Origin: Devosia equisanguinis
GTDB lineage: Bacteria; Pseudomonadota; Alphaproteobacteria; Rhizobiales; Hyphomicrobiaceae
Assembly (NCBI GenBank): GCA_945889015.1
Contig: CAMDBL010000009.1
Coordinates: 1-45,662 of the forward strand
Reading direction: 5' to 3'
Length of the DNA: 45,662 nucleotides
A model generated the notes under the pieces. The model worked only from the letters and a program-made list of their open reading frames with translations, did not search any database and had not been told where the DNA came from. The translations under genes were made by a program, and so were the position numbers. This document shows, one piece after another, positions 9,430 through 17,615 of this stretch (the stretch's first letter is position 1; each line of letters opens with the position of its first letter).

Positions 9430-10155
9430 ATGCTGAAGCTGATCACCACCTTGGTTCGTGGCGCCGTCGCGGAGGCCGAAGAGGCCGCCTTCGGCCAGAA
9501 TGCCACGCGCGTTCTGGCGCAGCAGCTCCGGGACGCCGCGACCGCGCTGGAGCATGCCAAGAAGGAGCTGGCCTGCGCGATGGCGCACCGGTCCTCGGAG
9601 GTGCGGGCGGCGTCCATGCTGGAGGATCGCATCCGTGGCCTGGAGCAGGGCGCGATCGAGGCAATCAACGGCGATCGCGCCGACCTCGGCGCCGAGGCCG
9701 CGTCCGTCATCGCCGCCGCCGAGGACGAGCGAGCCGAGCGGCTGGCGGCGGTCGAAAGCTTCACGACCGACATCGCCCGCCTGCAGCGGCTGATCGAGGA
9801 GGGAGGCCGGCGCCTGCGCGAGCTGCGCCGCGGTTTGGAAATGGCCCGCGCCCAGGAGGCCTTGAACCGGGCAGGGGCCAACGGCCGTCGCGCGCTCGCC
9901 ACCGGCAGCGGGGCTCTGCGCGAGGCCGAGGCGACGCTGACCCACATCCGCACGACGCAGGCGCAGTGCGACGACGAGCAGGCAGCGCTGGAGGAGCTCG
10001 ACCGGATGTCACGGGGGGCCGAGATCGATGCCCGCATGGCGGCAGCGGGGTTTGGTCCGTCACCTCGCACCAAACCCGGTGACATCCTCGTGCGGATCAA
10101 GGCGAAGGCCGCAGCATCGCGGGCCGGGGGCTCCAATCCATCGGTCGAGGGCTAG
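9430..10155 (+). CDS. pspA: PspA/IM30-family membrane-stress protein
   Basis: A 241-residue, almost fully helical coiled-coil protein. It opens MLKLITTLVRGAVAEAEEA, an amphipathic start like those of PspA/IM30 proteins, and continues with QQLRDAATALEHAKKELA and long charged heptads, with no signal peptide or membrane segment. Family members coat the inner face of the cytoplasmic membrane as ESCRT-III-like oligomers and limit proton leakage. GGAG lies ahead of ATG 9430. The next gene, a YiaA/B-type membrane protein, starts 117 bases downstream and is a known partner of this PspA subtype. No pspF, pspB or pspC is present, and the spacer upstream holds TetR-type operators, so control appears different from the enterobacterial psp operon. 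Confidence 0.85.
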   Translation: MLKLITTLVRGAVAEAEEAAFGQNATRVLAQQLRDAATALEHAKKELACAMAHRSSEVRAASMLEDRIRGLEQGAIEAINGDRADLGAEAASVIAAAEDERAERLAAVESFTTDIARLQRLIEEGGRRLRELRRGLEMARAQEALNRAGANGRRALATGSGALREAEATLTHIRTTQAQCDDEQAALEELDRMSRGAEIDARMAAAGFGPSPRTKPGDILVRIKAKAAASRAGGSNPSVEG

Positions 10156-10272
10156 CCCAGGTCCGGCGTTGCTTTCCAGCAGGTCCGCGACCGGGTCCGC
10201 GTCTCAACCCTGGTCTCCCACGTCCCCGTCGATCGACACCCCACCGAATCCCCCATCGTCAGGAGCATCCCC

Positions 10273-10563
10273 ATGGCCTCGATTTCCAACATCTCCGCCG
10301 CCGCCCAAGTCAGCAGCGCCGGCTGGGTCACGTTCAGCTACGCCTCGTTCGCCGCTGCGGTCGGCATGGCCGCGCTCGGCGTCTGGGCACTGCCCGCCGA
10401 TCTCTGGGTCAAGGGCTACATGATGATGGCGAGCGTGTTCCTCGTCGGCTCCGCCTTCACCCTGGCCAAGACCGTGCGCGACGAGCATGAGGCCAAGCGC
10501 TTCGCCAACCGCCTCGAGGAGGCCAAGACCGAGAAGCTGCTGATGGAGATCAACCGCGCGTAG
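10273..10563 (+). CDS. YiaA/YiaB-family inner-membrane protein
   Basis: A 96-residue protein with two membrane helices (FSYASFAAAVGMAALGVWALP, and YMMMASVFLVGSAFTLAKT) followed by a charged helical tail, RDEHEAKRFANRLEEAKTEK. The GWVTFSYASFAAAVGM and KGYMMMASVFLVGSAFTLAKTVRD stretches match the YiaA/B two-helix domain. AGGAG eight bases ahead supports ATG 10273. In many alphaproteobacteria it sits next to pspA, as here, and is therefore a candidate membrane partner of PspA. The biochemical function is unknown. Confidence 0.88.
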   Translation: MASISNISAAAQVSSAGWVTFSYASFAAAVGMAALGVWALPADLWVKGYMMMASVFLVGSAFTLAKTVRDEHEAKRFANRLEEAKTEKLLMEINRA

Positions 10564-10692
10564 CAGTTGCCTTCTCCTCCCCGTCCCGGTGAGCCAAAGC
10601 TGCGCTGGGACGGAGGTGGGGCGGGAAACGCGCCTTCGCCTCTTCTTGTCCGCCCCCTTAGAACATCTTTGCCGAAGGCCTGGAATCCGCCG

Positions 10693-11349
10693 ATGCCCTC
10701 AGCAGACCGCGTCCCACTGCCGTTGAAGCTCGCCTACAGCGCATTCGTCGCCGTGCTGGTGCCCGTCTACGCGAGCGCCTACGGCTTCGCCAACTTCCTC
10801 TACTTCTGCGATGTCGCGCTGCTGATGACGCTGGTCGCGATCTGGCGCGAGGACGCTTTGCTCGTCTCGATGGCGGCCGTCGGCATCCTGGCGCCGCAAA
10901 TGCTCTGGATCGCCGACTTCGCCGCGCATTTCATGGGGATGTCGGTGACCGGCATGACCGACTACATGTTCGACGAGCGCAAGTCGCTGTTCCTGCGCGG
11001 GCTGTCGCTATTCCACGGTTGGCTGCCGCTGCTGCTGGTCTGGCTCGTCGTCAGGCTCGGCTACGACGCCCGCGCGTTGCGGCTGTGGTCGGCGCTGTCG
11101 GTGGTCCTCTTGCTGATCTGCTACCTGTTCATGCCCGGGCCTTCGCCCGATGCCGGTAACGCCGCGGTCAACATCAACTATGTCCACGGCATGAGCGATA
11201 CGGCGGCACAGACGTTCGTGCATCCGCTGGTCTGGCTCGCGGGGCTGATCGTCGGGCTGCCGCTGGCGCTGTTCCTGCCGACTCACCTGGTGCTGCGCAA
11301 GTTGGCGGCCCCCTCGGCTTGCCCGGTCCCAGCGTCAGGTACGGCTTGA
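10693..11349 (+). CDS. Polytopic membrane protein of unknown function
   Basis: A 218-residue protein if started at ATG 10693 (MPSADRVPLPLKLAYSAF); the frame is open back to 10567 but that extension is proline-rich and unlike protein. Six or so hydrophobic segments are visible, starting with LAYSAFVAVLVPVYASAYGF. Polar motifs between helices include LWIADFAAHFMGMSVTGMTDYMFD, the loop SLFHGWLPLLLVWLV, and NINYVHGMSD before the last helix. I recall similar proteins annotated only as membrane-associated. No catalytic family can be named. It follows the pspA-yiaAB pair by 129 bases on the same strand and may share its transcript. Confidence 0.75.
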   Translation: MPSADRVPLPLKLAYSAFVAVLVPVYASAYGFANFLYFCDVALLMTLVAIWREDALLVSMAAVGILAPQMLWIADFAAHFMGMSVTGMTDYMFDERKSLFLRGLSLFHGWLPLLLVWLVVRLGYDARALRLWSALSVVLLLICYLFMPGPSPDAGNAAVNINYVHGMSDTAAQTFVHPLVWLAGLIVGLPLALFLPTHLVLRKLAAPSACPVPASGTA

Positions 11350-11368
11350 AGCGCGCTGTACGGTCGAT

Positions 11369-12256
11369 CTAGTCGGCATCGTCCCACACCGGCCTGACCG
11401 CCACGACCGTGGCGTTGTCCTGATGGGGCGCGCGCAGCGCCTCGACGGCCCGGATCAGGGCCTCGGCGACGGCGGCGGGCCCTTCCTCCGCGTAAGCCTG
11501 GATCACGCGGGCGATCTCGTCGGGCTCGAGCGTCTGCAGCCCGTCGCTGGCCAGGATTACATAGTCGCCGGGATAGAGCGTCGTCGGCTGCTGGGACACG
11601 TCCAGCATCGTGATCTCCTCGCCGGTGACGGCGGAGCGCAGCATGTGGCGGCGCGGGTCCGAGAGTGCCGCCTCCCGCGTCATGTGACCGGCCGCCGCCA
11701 GCAGATCGAGCTCCGGCGCCAGTGAATGGTCCGCATTGAGCGGCGCGATCTCGCCCCGGCGGTAAAGATACAGCGGACTGTCGCCGACGCTGATCCATTC
11801 GACGCCGTCGGAGCCGAACACGGTGCCGATCAGCGTCGAGCCCATGCCTGACAGCAACGGGTTCTCGGCGACTTTGTCGGCCAGCGCGGTGTTGCTGCCC
11901 TCGAGCGCGACCGTCATCCGCTCGACCACCGTCAGGCCGGGCTCGGTCGCGTCGTAGACATCGATGAAGCGCTCGCAGACGAGACGGCTCGCGACATCGC
12001 CGGCCGCGTGACCACCCATGCCGTCGGCAAGGACGGCGACGAGTTCCGGTGCGGCTGCGGTCGTGCCGACACCGTCGTCACCGGGGACGCTTTCGCCAGA
12101 AATGCCGTCCTCAAACGGACGCTCCTCGTCGCTGCCGTAGCCGGTCGCGTCGGGCCCGACGAGGAAGGCGGCCATGTCCTCCTGATAGTCCCGCGCGCCC
12201 TGCGTGGCGCGGCAGGCGTGCTCATAAACTGGCATTGCACCGATCCGCGGTCTCAT
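11369..12256 (-). CDS. PP2C-family serine/threonine protein phosphatase
   Basis: A 295-residue phosphatase with all the main PP2C metal motifs: DYQEDM (Asp27), LADGMGGHAAGDVAS (Asp78), GMGSTLIG, WISVGDSPLYLY, DHSL, ILASDGL and DNATVVAV at the C-terminus. It should be an active manganese- or magnesium-dependent enzyme that removes phosphate from Ser/Thr. A region of about 30 acidic residues (GSDEERPFEDGISGESVPG) is inserted between the first two motifs. ATG 12256 is preferred for GGAA seven bases upstream; MPVYEH at 12235 is possible. It is the last of three minus-strand genes, after two FHA proteins, and opposes the kinase gene at 14070, so it is likely the off-switch of that kinase. Confidence 0.92.
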   Translation of the reverse strand: MRPRIGAMPVYEHACRATQGARDYQEDMAAFLVGPDATGYGSDEERPFEDGISGESVPGDDGVGTTAAAPELVAVLADGMGGHAAGDVASRLVCERFIDVYDATEPGLTVVERMTVALEGSNTALADKVAENPLLSGMGSTLIGTVFGSDGVEWISVGDSPLYLYRRGEIAPLNADHSLAPELDLLAAAGHMTREAALSDPRRHMLRSAVTGEEITMLDVSQQPTTLYPGDYVILASDGLQTLEPDEIARVIQAYAEEGPAAVAEALIRAVEALRAPHQDNATVVAVRPVWDDAD

Positions 12257-12285
12257 CAAACGCTTCCGTCACGCCGCGGCGCCGA

Positions 12286-13072
12286 TCACGTTTTCACCTC
12301 GCCGATCTCCGACCAGTCGAAGTCCGGACCGCAGAACGGCACGAACACGAGCTGCGTGCGGCCCATGGTGATCACGTCCATGCTGGCGAGGGCAAGCGCC
12401 GCCGTCGGCTTGCGGTCGTTCACTTGGACGACGTTGGTTTTAGCAAGGTTGGGCACGAACAGGAACGTGCGATCCACCGAATCATAGCGAATGTAGGCCT
12501 GCTCCTCCGACGAGATCGTCTCGTCGCCGAAGTCGATGGGAATGCGCTGGCCGCTGGCGCGGCCGATGGTGTTGTTGCCCTCGAAGATCGGGCGATAGCT
12601 GCCGAGGCCGGGGCCGCCGACGATCACCAGCCAGCCGACCACGGGGTCCTGGTGGAATAGGTCGCGACGAACCTGCTGCTTGCCGCGCACGAGCTGGGTG
12701 CGCGCGGCCTCCTCGCCGCCGCCACGCGCCGAGGCGCGCACGACGCGGGTCGTTGGTGGGCCTTCGGCCTCGACGTGGCGATCGGGCAGCGGAGGTGGCG
12801 TCCGGGGCGGCGCGGGCGGCTTCGGCGGCACTGGGTGCGGCGACGGCGGCCGCCGGGGGGCTTGCCGGCCTCTCGTCCGGCTTCGGCAGTGGCGGGGGTG
12901 CGGCTTTGGTCGCCTCCACCTTCACCGTGCGGCTGATGTCGATTCCGGCGGAGGGCTGCTCGTCCTTGCCGGCAGCGGCGAGCGCATCCCGCAGCGAGCC
13001 GAGGAAGCGGCCGCCTTTGTTGGCCTGGGGTGTCTCGGGCGCGCCGGCCATCGGCTTGTCCTCATCTGCCAT
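12286..13072 (-). CDS. FHA-domain protein, apparently frameshifted
   Basis: Two overlapping frames together make one protein. The first (start ATG 13072, MADEDKPMAGAPETPQ) gives about 70-90 residues of a low-complexity, proline/alanine-rich arm, then turns arginine-rich and meaningless. The second frame, offset by one base, takes over near 12790-12870 and ends at 12286; it holds the folded part: VGWLVIVGGPGLGSYRPIF, NNTIGRASGQRIPIDFG, ISSEEQAYIRYD and TNVVQVND, an FHA-like fold. A six-base G run at 12855-12860 is the obvious place for a slip: removing one base there joins the frames as ASPRRPPSPHPVPPK. Causes could be a sequencing error, a real mutation or slippage. The first phosphate-binding Arg (IGRA) is kept, but the usual SxxH is SSEEQ. 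It lies between the second FHA gene and the phosphatase. Confidence 0.72.
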
Positions 13073-13112
13073 CGTTGCCTCCTCGCTTGTATCAGATTCA
13101 GATCCGCCGGTT

Positions 13113-13880
13113 TCAGATCCGGCGGGCCTCGAACGTCAAAAACTCGCGGCCGATGCCGATCCTGTCGCCACTTCTCAGCCGCTGGCGCGAAACGCGCTTG
13201 GCGTTGACGAGCACGCCGTTGCCCTCCTCGCCCGAGAGATCGAGCACTACGATCTCCGCCTCGTCGGTGCGCTGCACGACGGCATGATAGCGATGCACGG
13301 TCGGATGCGGCAGCACGATGTCGTTGTCGTCCTCGCGGCCGATGCGCACGAGCTCGCGCACGATGGGGAAGGGGAGACCGTTGCCGCCCTCGATCGTCAG
13401 CCAGGCATCGACCGGCCAGGTCATGCCGTCGCCGCGGCCGGTCACCGAGGTGAGGGGCCCCGCTGCGGAGGCGATGGCCGATGGCGCCCGTGACGTGCGC
13501 TCCCCGTCCTGCCCGCCATCGGCATCGGCGCTTGCCGACGCTGGCGCGAGGCCGGCGAGGCGCCGCGCCCGATCGGCCGCGGCGCGGCGGCGGGCGAGGA
13601 GGTGCCCAATCACCGCCAGCGGGGGAATGGCGAGCAGGGCTGCGAGACCGAGCACCAGCGCCGGGGCGTGGGCATGGGCGTGCCGGATCGAGGCGACGAT
13701 CGTGCTCCAGGCAGAGGCGAGGGTCGCGAGGATCGTGGCCAGGATCGAGGTGGGGAGGGCGTCGGCCGCGAGCGGGATGGCGGCCATGGTCCGCTGAGCC
13801 GCGGCGCCGACGGGCAGAGCGAGCATCGCTTCGGCGAACGCGAGCAGGGCTGGTCCCACTTCGAACACTCGCATCTCCAT
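13113..13880 (-). CDS. Membrane-anchored FHA-domain protein
   Basis: About 255 residues from ATG 13880; the frame is open to 13937 and none of the candidate starts has a good ribosome site, so the N-terminus is uncertain. The N-terminal half has hydrophobic segments (PALVLGLAALLAIPPLAVIGHLL is the clearest), followed by a basic stretch and an alanine/serine-rich linker. The C-terminal hundred residues are a well-formed FHA domain: RIGREDDNDIVL, HPTVHRYHAVV and GNGVLVNAKRV carry the Arg, Ser/Thr-x-x-His-like and Asn positions that read phosphothreonine. It is first in a minus-strand series with a second FHA protein (41-base gap) and the PP2C phosphatase, divergent from the kinase. It is a probable membrane receptor for kinase products. 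Confidence 0.85.
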   Translation of the reverse strand: MEMRVFEVGPALLAFAEAMLALPVGAAAQRTMAAIPLAADALPTSILATILATLASAWSTIVASIRHAHAHAPALVLGLAALLAIPPLAVIGHLLARRRAAADRARRLAGLAPASASADADGGQDGERTSRAPSAIASAAGPLTSVTGRGDGMTWPVDAWLTIEGGNGLPFPIVRELVRIGREDDNDIVLPHPTVHRYHAVVQRTDEAEIVVLDLSGEEGNGVLVNAKRVSRQRLRSGDRIGIGREFLTFEARRI

Positions 13881-14069
13881 TGGAAGGCCGGGCGATTCAG
13901 ACCTTGTCACTGTCGAAAGCATTCGCGGCGCAAACATGGCCGCGCGGTGGTTGTTTGCGGATCATTCATTTCGCGTTCATCCGGGCGCCCGCCGCCACAT
14001 TGTCGTGACAGTGGCGTGCGGAGGTGGTGCTACACATCCGCCCGACTCGGCAGGCTGGAACTCGGGGAC

Positions 14070-16421
14070 ATGACGAACCTGCTCGCGCTGCAACCCGGTA
14101 CGGAGCTGGTCTCCGACTTCAAGATCGAGCGCGTGCTCGGGGCCGGCGGCTTCGGCATCACCTATCTCGCGGTCGAGAGCGCGCTCGACCGCAAGGTCAC
14201 CATCAAGGAGTATTTCCCGAGCGACTTCGCGGCGCGCAGCGGCAGCAACGAGGCCGGGCCGCGCTCGGAAGGGTCTGCACCGGACTACCAGTGGGGCCTC
14301 GACCGCTTCATCTCCGAGGCGCAGACGCTGGCCAAGTTCAACCATCCCAACATCGTTCGCGTCTACCGCTATTTTCAGGCCAACAAGACCGCCTACATGG
14401 TGCTCCATTTCGAGGAGGGCCAGAGCCTGAAAGGGTGGCTGAAGGGACTGGGACGGGCGCCGCGCCAGCGCGAGATCGACGCGGTGCTGGGGCCTCTGCT
14501 GGAGGCGCTGGAGGTCGTGCACAAGGCCGATTTCCTCCATCGCGACATCGCACCCGACAACATCATCATCCGCAACGACGGCTCGCCGGTGTTGATCGAC
14601 TTCGGCGCGGCGCGCGGGGAGATCGCCGCCCACTCCAAGACGGTCAGCGCGCTGGTGAAGCCGGGCTATAGCCCCTACGAGCAGTACGCCGAGCGCTCGA
14701 GCCAGCAGGGCCCGTGGACCGACATTTACGCGCTCGGGGCAACCCTCTATCACGCGGTCACCGGCAAGCGGCCGCCCGATGCGCCCTCCCGCATGGTCAA
14801 GGACGAGCTGGTGCCCGCCCGCGAGGCCGCACTCGCCTCCTACCGGCAGGGTTTCCTCGCCGCCATCGACAAAGCGCTGATGCTCGCCATCGACGCGCGG
14901 CCTCCCTCGGTGGCGGCCTGGCGCGGCATGCTGCTGGCGCCCGATCCGGCCAAGCCCGGATTTTTCACTCGGGGACGCGAGAAAAGACGGGACGCCGAGG
15001 CCAGGGCCGCGGAGATCGGCAAGGCGGGCGGGCCGCTCGGCCATGTGGTGCCGCCGCCGCCGGACGCGCCGGGCCGGCAGGGTGGCATGCTCGATTTCGT
15101 CGAAGGATTGATGCCGAAGGCGAAGGCGGAGGCGGCCGCGGAGGCTGTGGCTTCGGCCGCCGGGTTGGGCGGTGCCGCAACGGTCGCAGAGAAGCCCCCG
15201 GGCGCGGCGGCCGCGGTCGGCAAGCCCGAGATCGGAAAGGCTGCAAAAGCGGCCGCGACCCAGCCGGTGACAGTCCCCGTCGAGGCCGCCGCAAAACCGA
15301 CTAGAGCCCGCGTCCTGACGCGTAAGGCGCGCACCCCGCGGCCGAAGCCGGTGCGGACCGGTCGCGGATTCGGCAATTGGAGGCCGATCCTGGTCAAGCT
15401 GCTGATCGGCGCTGGCGTGGCGGCGGCGGCGGTCGGCCTGCAGGACCAGTTGCCGCAGCTCCCCCAGCTCGAACGGCGCGGCGCGGGTGTCCTTTCCAGC
15501 GAGTCGGGAAGTCCGGGACCGGCGCGGCTGATCCGGGGGCACAGGGGCGCCGCGTCGTTCATCGCCTTCAGCGATGATGGCCGCCAGCTCGTCTCCGCAG
15601 GGCAGGATACGACACTCAAGCTCTGGACCAGCGAAGGCGGCAGCCTCGTCAGGATCATCGAGCTCGACAACGGTGCCGCGACCGCCGTGGCCGTGTCGGG
15701 CCGGCGCGCCCTGACCGGACACAACGACGGCACCATCGCACTTTGGAATCTCGATAGCGGGGAGAAGCTCGCCACCTTCAAGCGGAGCGATGCCAGCATC
15801 TGGTCGCTGACCTTTCTCGGGAGCGGCGCGCGCTTCGCCGCCGGCGCCAATGACGAGGACGTCGCCGTGTGGGAGACGGCCACGCCGCGCGAGCCTGCGT
15901 TCATGCTCGAAGGCCACGATGGGCCAACGCAGGCCCTGGCGGTGAGCCCGCAAACGCAGCAGCTCGCCTCGGGCAGCTCGGATCGCACCGTCAAGGTGTG
16001 GAACATGCAGGGCCACAGCGTCGTGCGGACCTATCGCGGCCACAAGGACTTCGTCACGGCGCTCGCCTACGCCCCCGACGGCAAGATCCTGGCCTCCGGC
16101 AGCCTCGACGGGAGTATCCGGGTGTGGTCGGGGTCCTCGAGCCGGCTTCAACGCACGCTGACGGGGCACAAGGGGCGAGTCACCTCGCTCGCTTTCTCAC
16201 CCGCCGGCGACCTGCTGGCCTCAGTCGGCGAGGACGGGGCGGTGCGGCTGTGGGACTTCAGGCGGGGGCGTATCGCCCGGCTGATGACGGGCCACACCGG
16301 CGTCGTCGGTGCCATCGCCTATGCGCCCGACGGCCGCCGGGTCGTGAGCGCCGGCGAGGACGGCACACTCAGGATGTGGGACGCGATCCTGCCGCGGCCA
16401 ACGAAAGAGCGGCGCGAATAA
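14070..16421 (+). CDS. Serine/threonine protein kinase fused to WD40 propeller
   Basis: A 783-residue protein. The kinase domain (about residues 15-280) has a full set of catalytic motifs: glycine loop GAGGFG (24-29), Lys46 in TIKEYFP, Glu83, HRDIAPDN (157-164) and DFG (177-179), so it should be active. An alanine/proline-rich linker follows, then one membrane segment near 437-457 (PILVKLLIGAGVAAAAVGL). From about residue 487 seven WD40 units end in LKLW, IALW, VAVW, VKVW, IRVW, VRLW and LRMW, enough to close one seven-blade propeller, expected outside the membrane. ATG 14070 starts MTNLLALQPGTEL; the long open frame upstream is not protein-like. It is divergent from the FHA-FHA-PP2C series, which suggests one phosphosignalling circuit in which the propeller senses and the kinase signals. 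Confidence 0.92.
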   Translation: MTNLLALQPGTELVSDFKIERVLGAGGFGITYLAVESALDRKVTIKEYFPSDFAARSGSNEAGPRSEGSAPDYQWGLDRFISEAQTLAKFNHPNIVRVYRYFQANKTAYMVLHFEEGQSLKGWLKGLGRAPRQREIDAVLGPLLEALEVVHKADFLHRDIAPDNIIIRNDGSPVLIDFGAARGEIAAHSKTVSALVKPGYSPYEQYAERSSQQGPWTDIYALGATLYHAVTGKRPPDAPSRMVKDELVPAREAALASYRQGFLAAIDKALMLAIDARPPSVAAWRGMLLAPDPAKPGFFTRGREKRRDAEARAAEIGKAGGPLGHVVPPPPDAPGRQGGMLDFVEGLMPKAKAEAAAEAVASAAGLGGAATVAEKPPGAAAAVGKPEIGKAAKAAATQPVTVPVEAAAKPTRARVLTRKARTPRPKPVRTGRGFGNWRPILVKLLIGAGVAAAAVGLQDQLPQLPQLERRGAGVLSSESGSPGPARLIRGHRGAASFIAFSDDGRQLVSAGQDTTLKLWTSEGGSLVRIIELDNGAATAVAVSGRRALTGHNDGTIALWNLDSGEKLATFKRSDASIWSLTFLGSGARFAAGANDEDVAVWETATPREPAFMLEGHDGPTQALAVSPQTQQLASGSSDRTVKVWNMQGHSVVRTYRGHKDFVTALAYAPDGKILASGSLDGSIRVWSGSSSRLQRTLTGHKGRVTSLAFSPAGDLLASVGEDGAVRLWDFRRGRIARLMTGHTGVVGAIAYAPDGRRVVSAGEDGTLRMWDAILPRPTKERRE

Positions 16422-16943
16422 CTCCAGGATAGTCCCGCGGGCCGTGGTTGTTCCGGTGGCGACCTATCCCCGTTCCATCGGTGTCAAGGCGAATTGATTC
16501 GCGCCCTGCGACAACCTGTCATGAAAGGGGCGTTCAGAACGTGGATAACCTTTCGCGCGCCATGTTGCGGTGCAGTGTAATTGGACAGCGTTCGGTCTGT
16601 ATTTGCCCGGTGTTTCGACAACTTGCTTCGAAGGTGACCAGGCCCCGTCCGGCACCTGGCAAGAATGCCACCCACAGGATGATGCTGTTTTGCAGCACAA
16701 AAATGACAGCGCTGGAAAAACCCTGAAATCAGATATGGTTGTGCTGTCGCGTTCATTGGATAATTCGTGTGAGATTGTGTCGGTTGCGAGCCCCTTTCGA
16801 GGGAGCAACTTCCATTAACCAAAGAATCCTCTATGTTCCGCTCATCGACGCGGCGGTGTCGGCCGGGAGGGCATTTCGGCAGCGGTCGCCAAGTCGATGA
16901 AGTTCGCTAAGTTGGTGCAACGTAGGCCCTAGCGGGGGTGCTT
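16422..16943. other. AT-richer intergenic region ahead of the cold-shock gene
   Basis: No convincing gene lies in these 522 bases; the short open frames on both strands have no family features. Composition departs from the rest of the window: only 25 of 60 bases are G or C at 16681-16740. A palindrome, GCGAAT-TG-ATTCGC, lies at 16489-16502. A two-part hairpin lies at 16783-16809: GTTGC pairs with GCAAC, enclosing CCCT-TTCG-AGGG. The stretch probably holds the promoter and a long 5' leader of the cold-shock gene; a small RNA is possible. Confidence 0.5.
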
Positions 16944-17549
16944 ATGGTTGATTACAATGGTCTGCCCGAGTTGACTGCGCTCGACCGTCAGGTCATCGCA
17001 CAGACGGGTGGGGGGCTCGACGAGCCGGGTCTCGAGGTTTTCGAGGTAGCCGGGGCCATCAAGTGGTTCGATGCCTCAAAAGGTTACGGCTTTATCGTGC
17101 CGGACAACGGGCTCAGCGATGTGCTTCTGCACGTCACGTGCCTCAGGGCCGGTGGTTACCAGACGGCCTACGAAGGAGCCCGGGTTCACGTCCAGGTTCT
17201 GAAGCGGCCGAAGGGCCTTCAGGCCTTTCGTGTCCTGAACATGGATGAAAGCACGGCTATTCATCCGTCACAACTGCCGCAGCGCACCCACGTCGTCGTC
17301 GAGCCCGAGAGTGATTGGGAGCGGTCGATGGTCAAGTGGTTCAATCGCGTCCGTGGCTTTGGCTTCCTGACGCGCGGCGAGGGCACGCCTGACGTGTTCG
17401 TCCACATGGAGACGCTGCGTCGGTTCGGTTTCACAGAACTCCGCCCCGGACAGATCGTCCAGGTTCGCTGGGGCCACGGCTCCAAGGGATGCATGGCGGC
17501 AGAGCTGCGGCCCGATGGTGTCGCTACGGGGCTTCCCCAGTCTCACTGA
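16944..17549 (+). CDS. Double cold-shock-domain protein
   Basis: A 201-residue protein with two cold-shock domains. The first begins GAIKWFDASKGYGFIVPD and continues SDVLLHVTCLR; the second begins SMVKWFNRVRGFGFLTRG and continues DVFVHMETLRR. Both keep the aromatic RNP1-like (GYGFI, GFGFL) and RNP2-like (DVLLH, DVFVH) motifs that stack on single-stranded RNA or DNA. A linker of about 35 residues separates them. Single-domain Csp proteins are about 70 residues, so this is the tandem alphaproteobacterial form. ATG 16944 follows a G-rich run; GTG 16938 is in frame. It is followed 66 bases later by a DUF192 gene, a pairing common in Hyphomicrobiales. The long AT-rich leader could give temperature-sensitive expression. 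Confidence 0.92.
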   Translation: MVDYNGLPELTALDRQVIAQTGGGLDEPGLEVFEVAGAIKWFDASKGYGFIVPDNGLSDVLLHVTCLRAGGYQTAYEGARVHVQVLKRPKGLQAFRVLNMDESTAIHPSQLPQRTHVVVEPESDWERSMVKWFNRVRGFGFLTRGEGTPDVFVHMETLRRFGFTELRPGQIVQVRWGHGSKGCMAAELRPDGVATGLPQSH

Positions 17550-17615
17550 CCCGGTTAGACTTTGCCTGTGCAGCGGCGGGTGTCGTTGCCGGCTGGCTGT
17601 TTGACCGAGAGATCG

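Noticed and set aside
9340-9430. Sigma-54 promoter in front of pspA
   Set aside because: No GG-N10-GC pair in a proper TGGCAC/TTGC context was found, and no pspF is present.
13977-16169. Minus-strand open frame of 730 codons opposite the kinase gene
   Set aside because: The plus strand encodes an intact kinase with WD40 repeats; the antisense frame has no family features.
16464-16822. Small minus-strand genes in the AT-rich spacer
   Set aside because: Two overlapping frames of about 110 codons, neither with a ribosome site, domain or protein-like composition.
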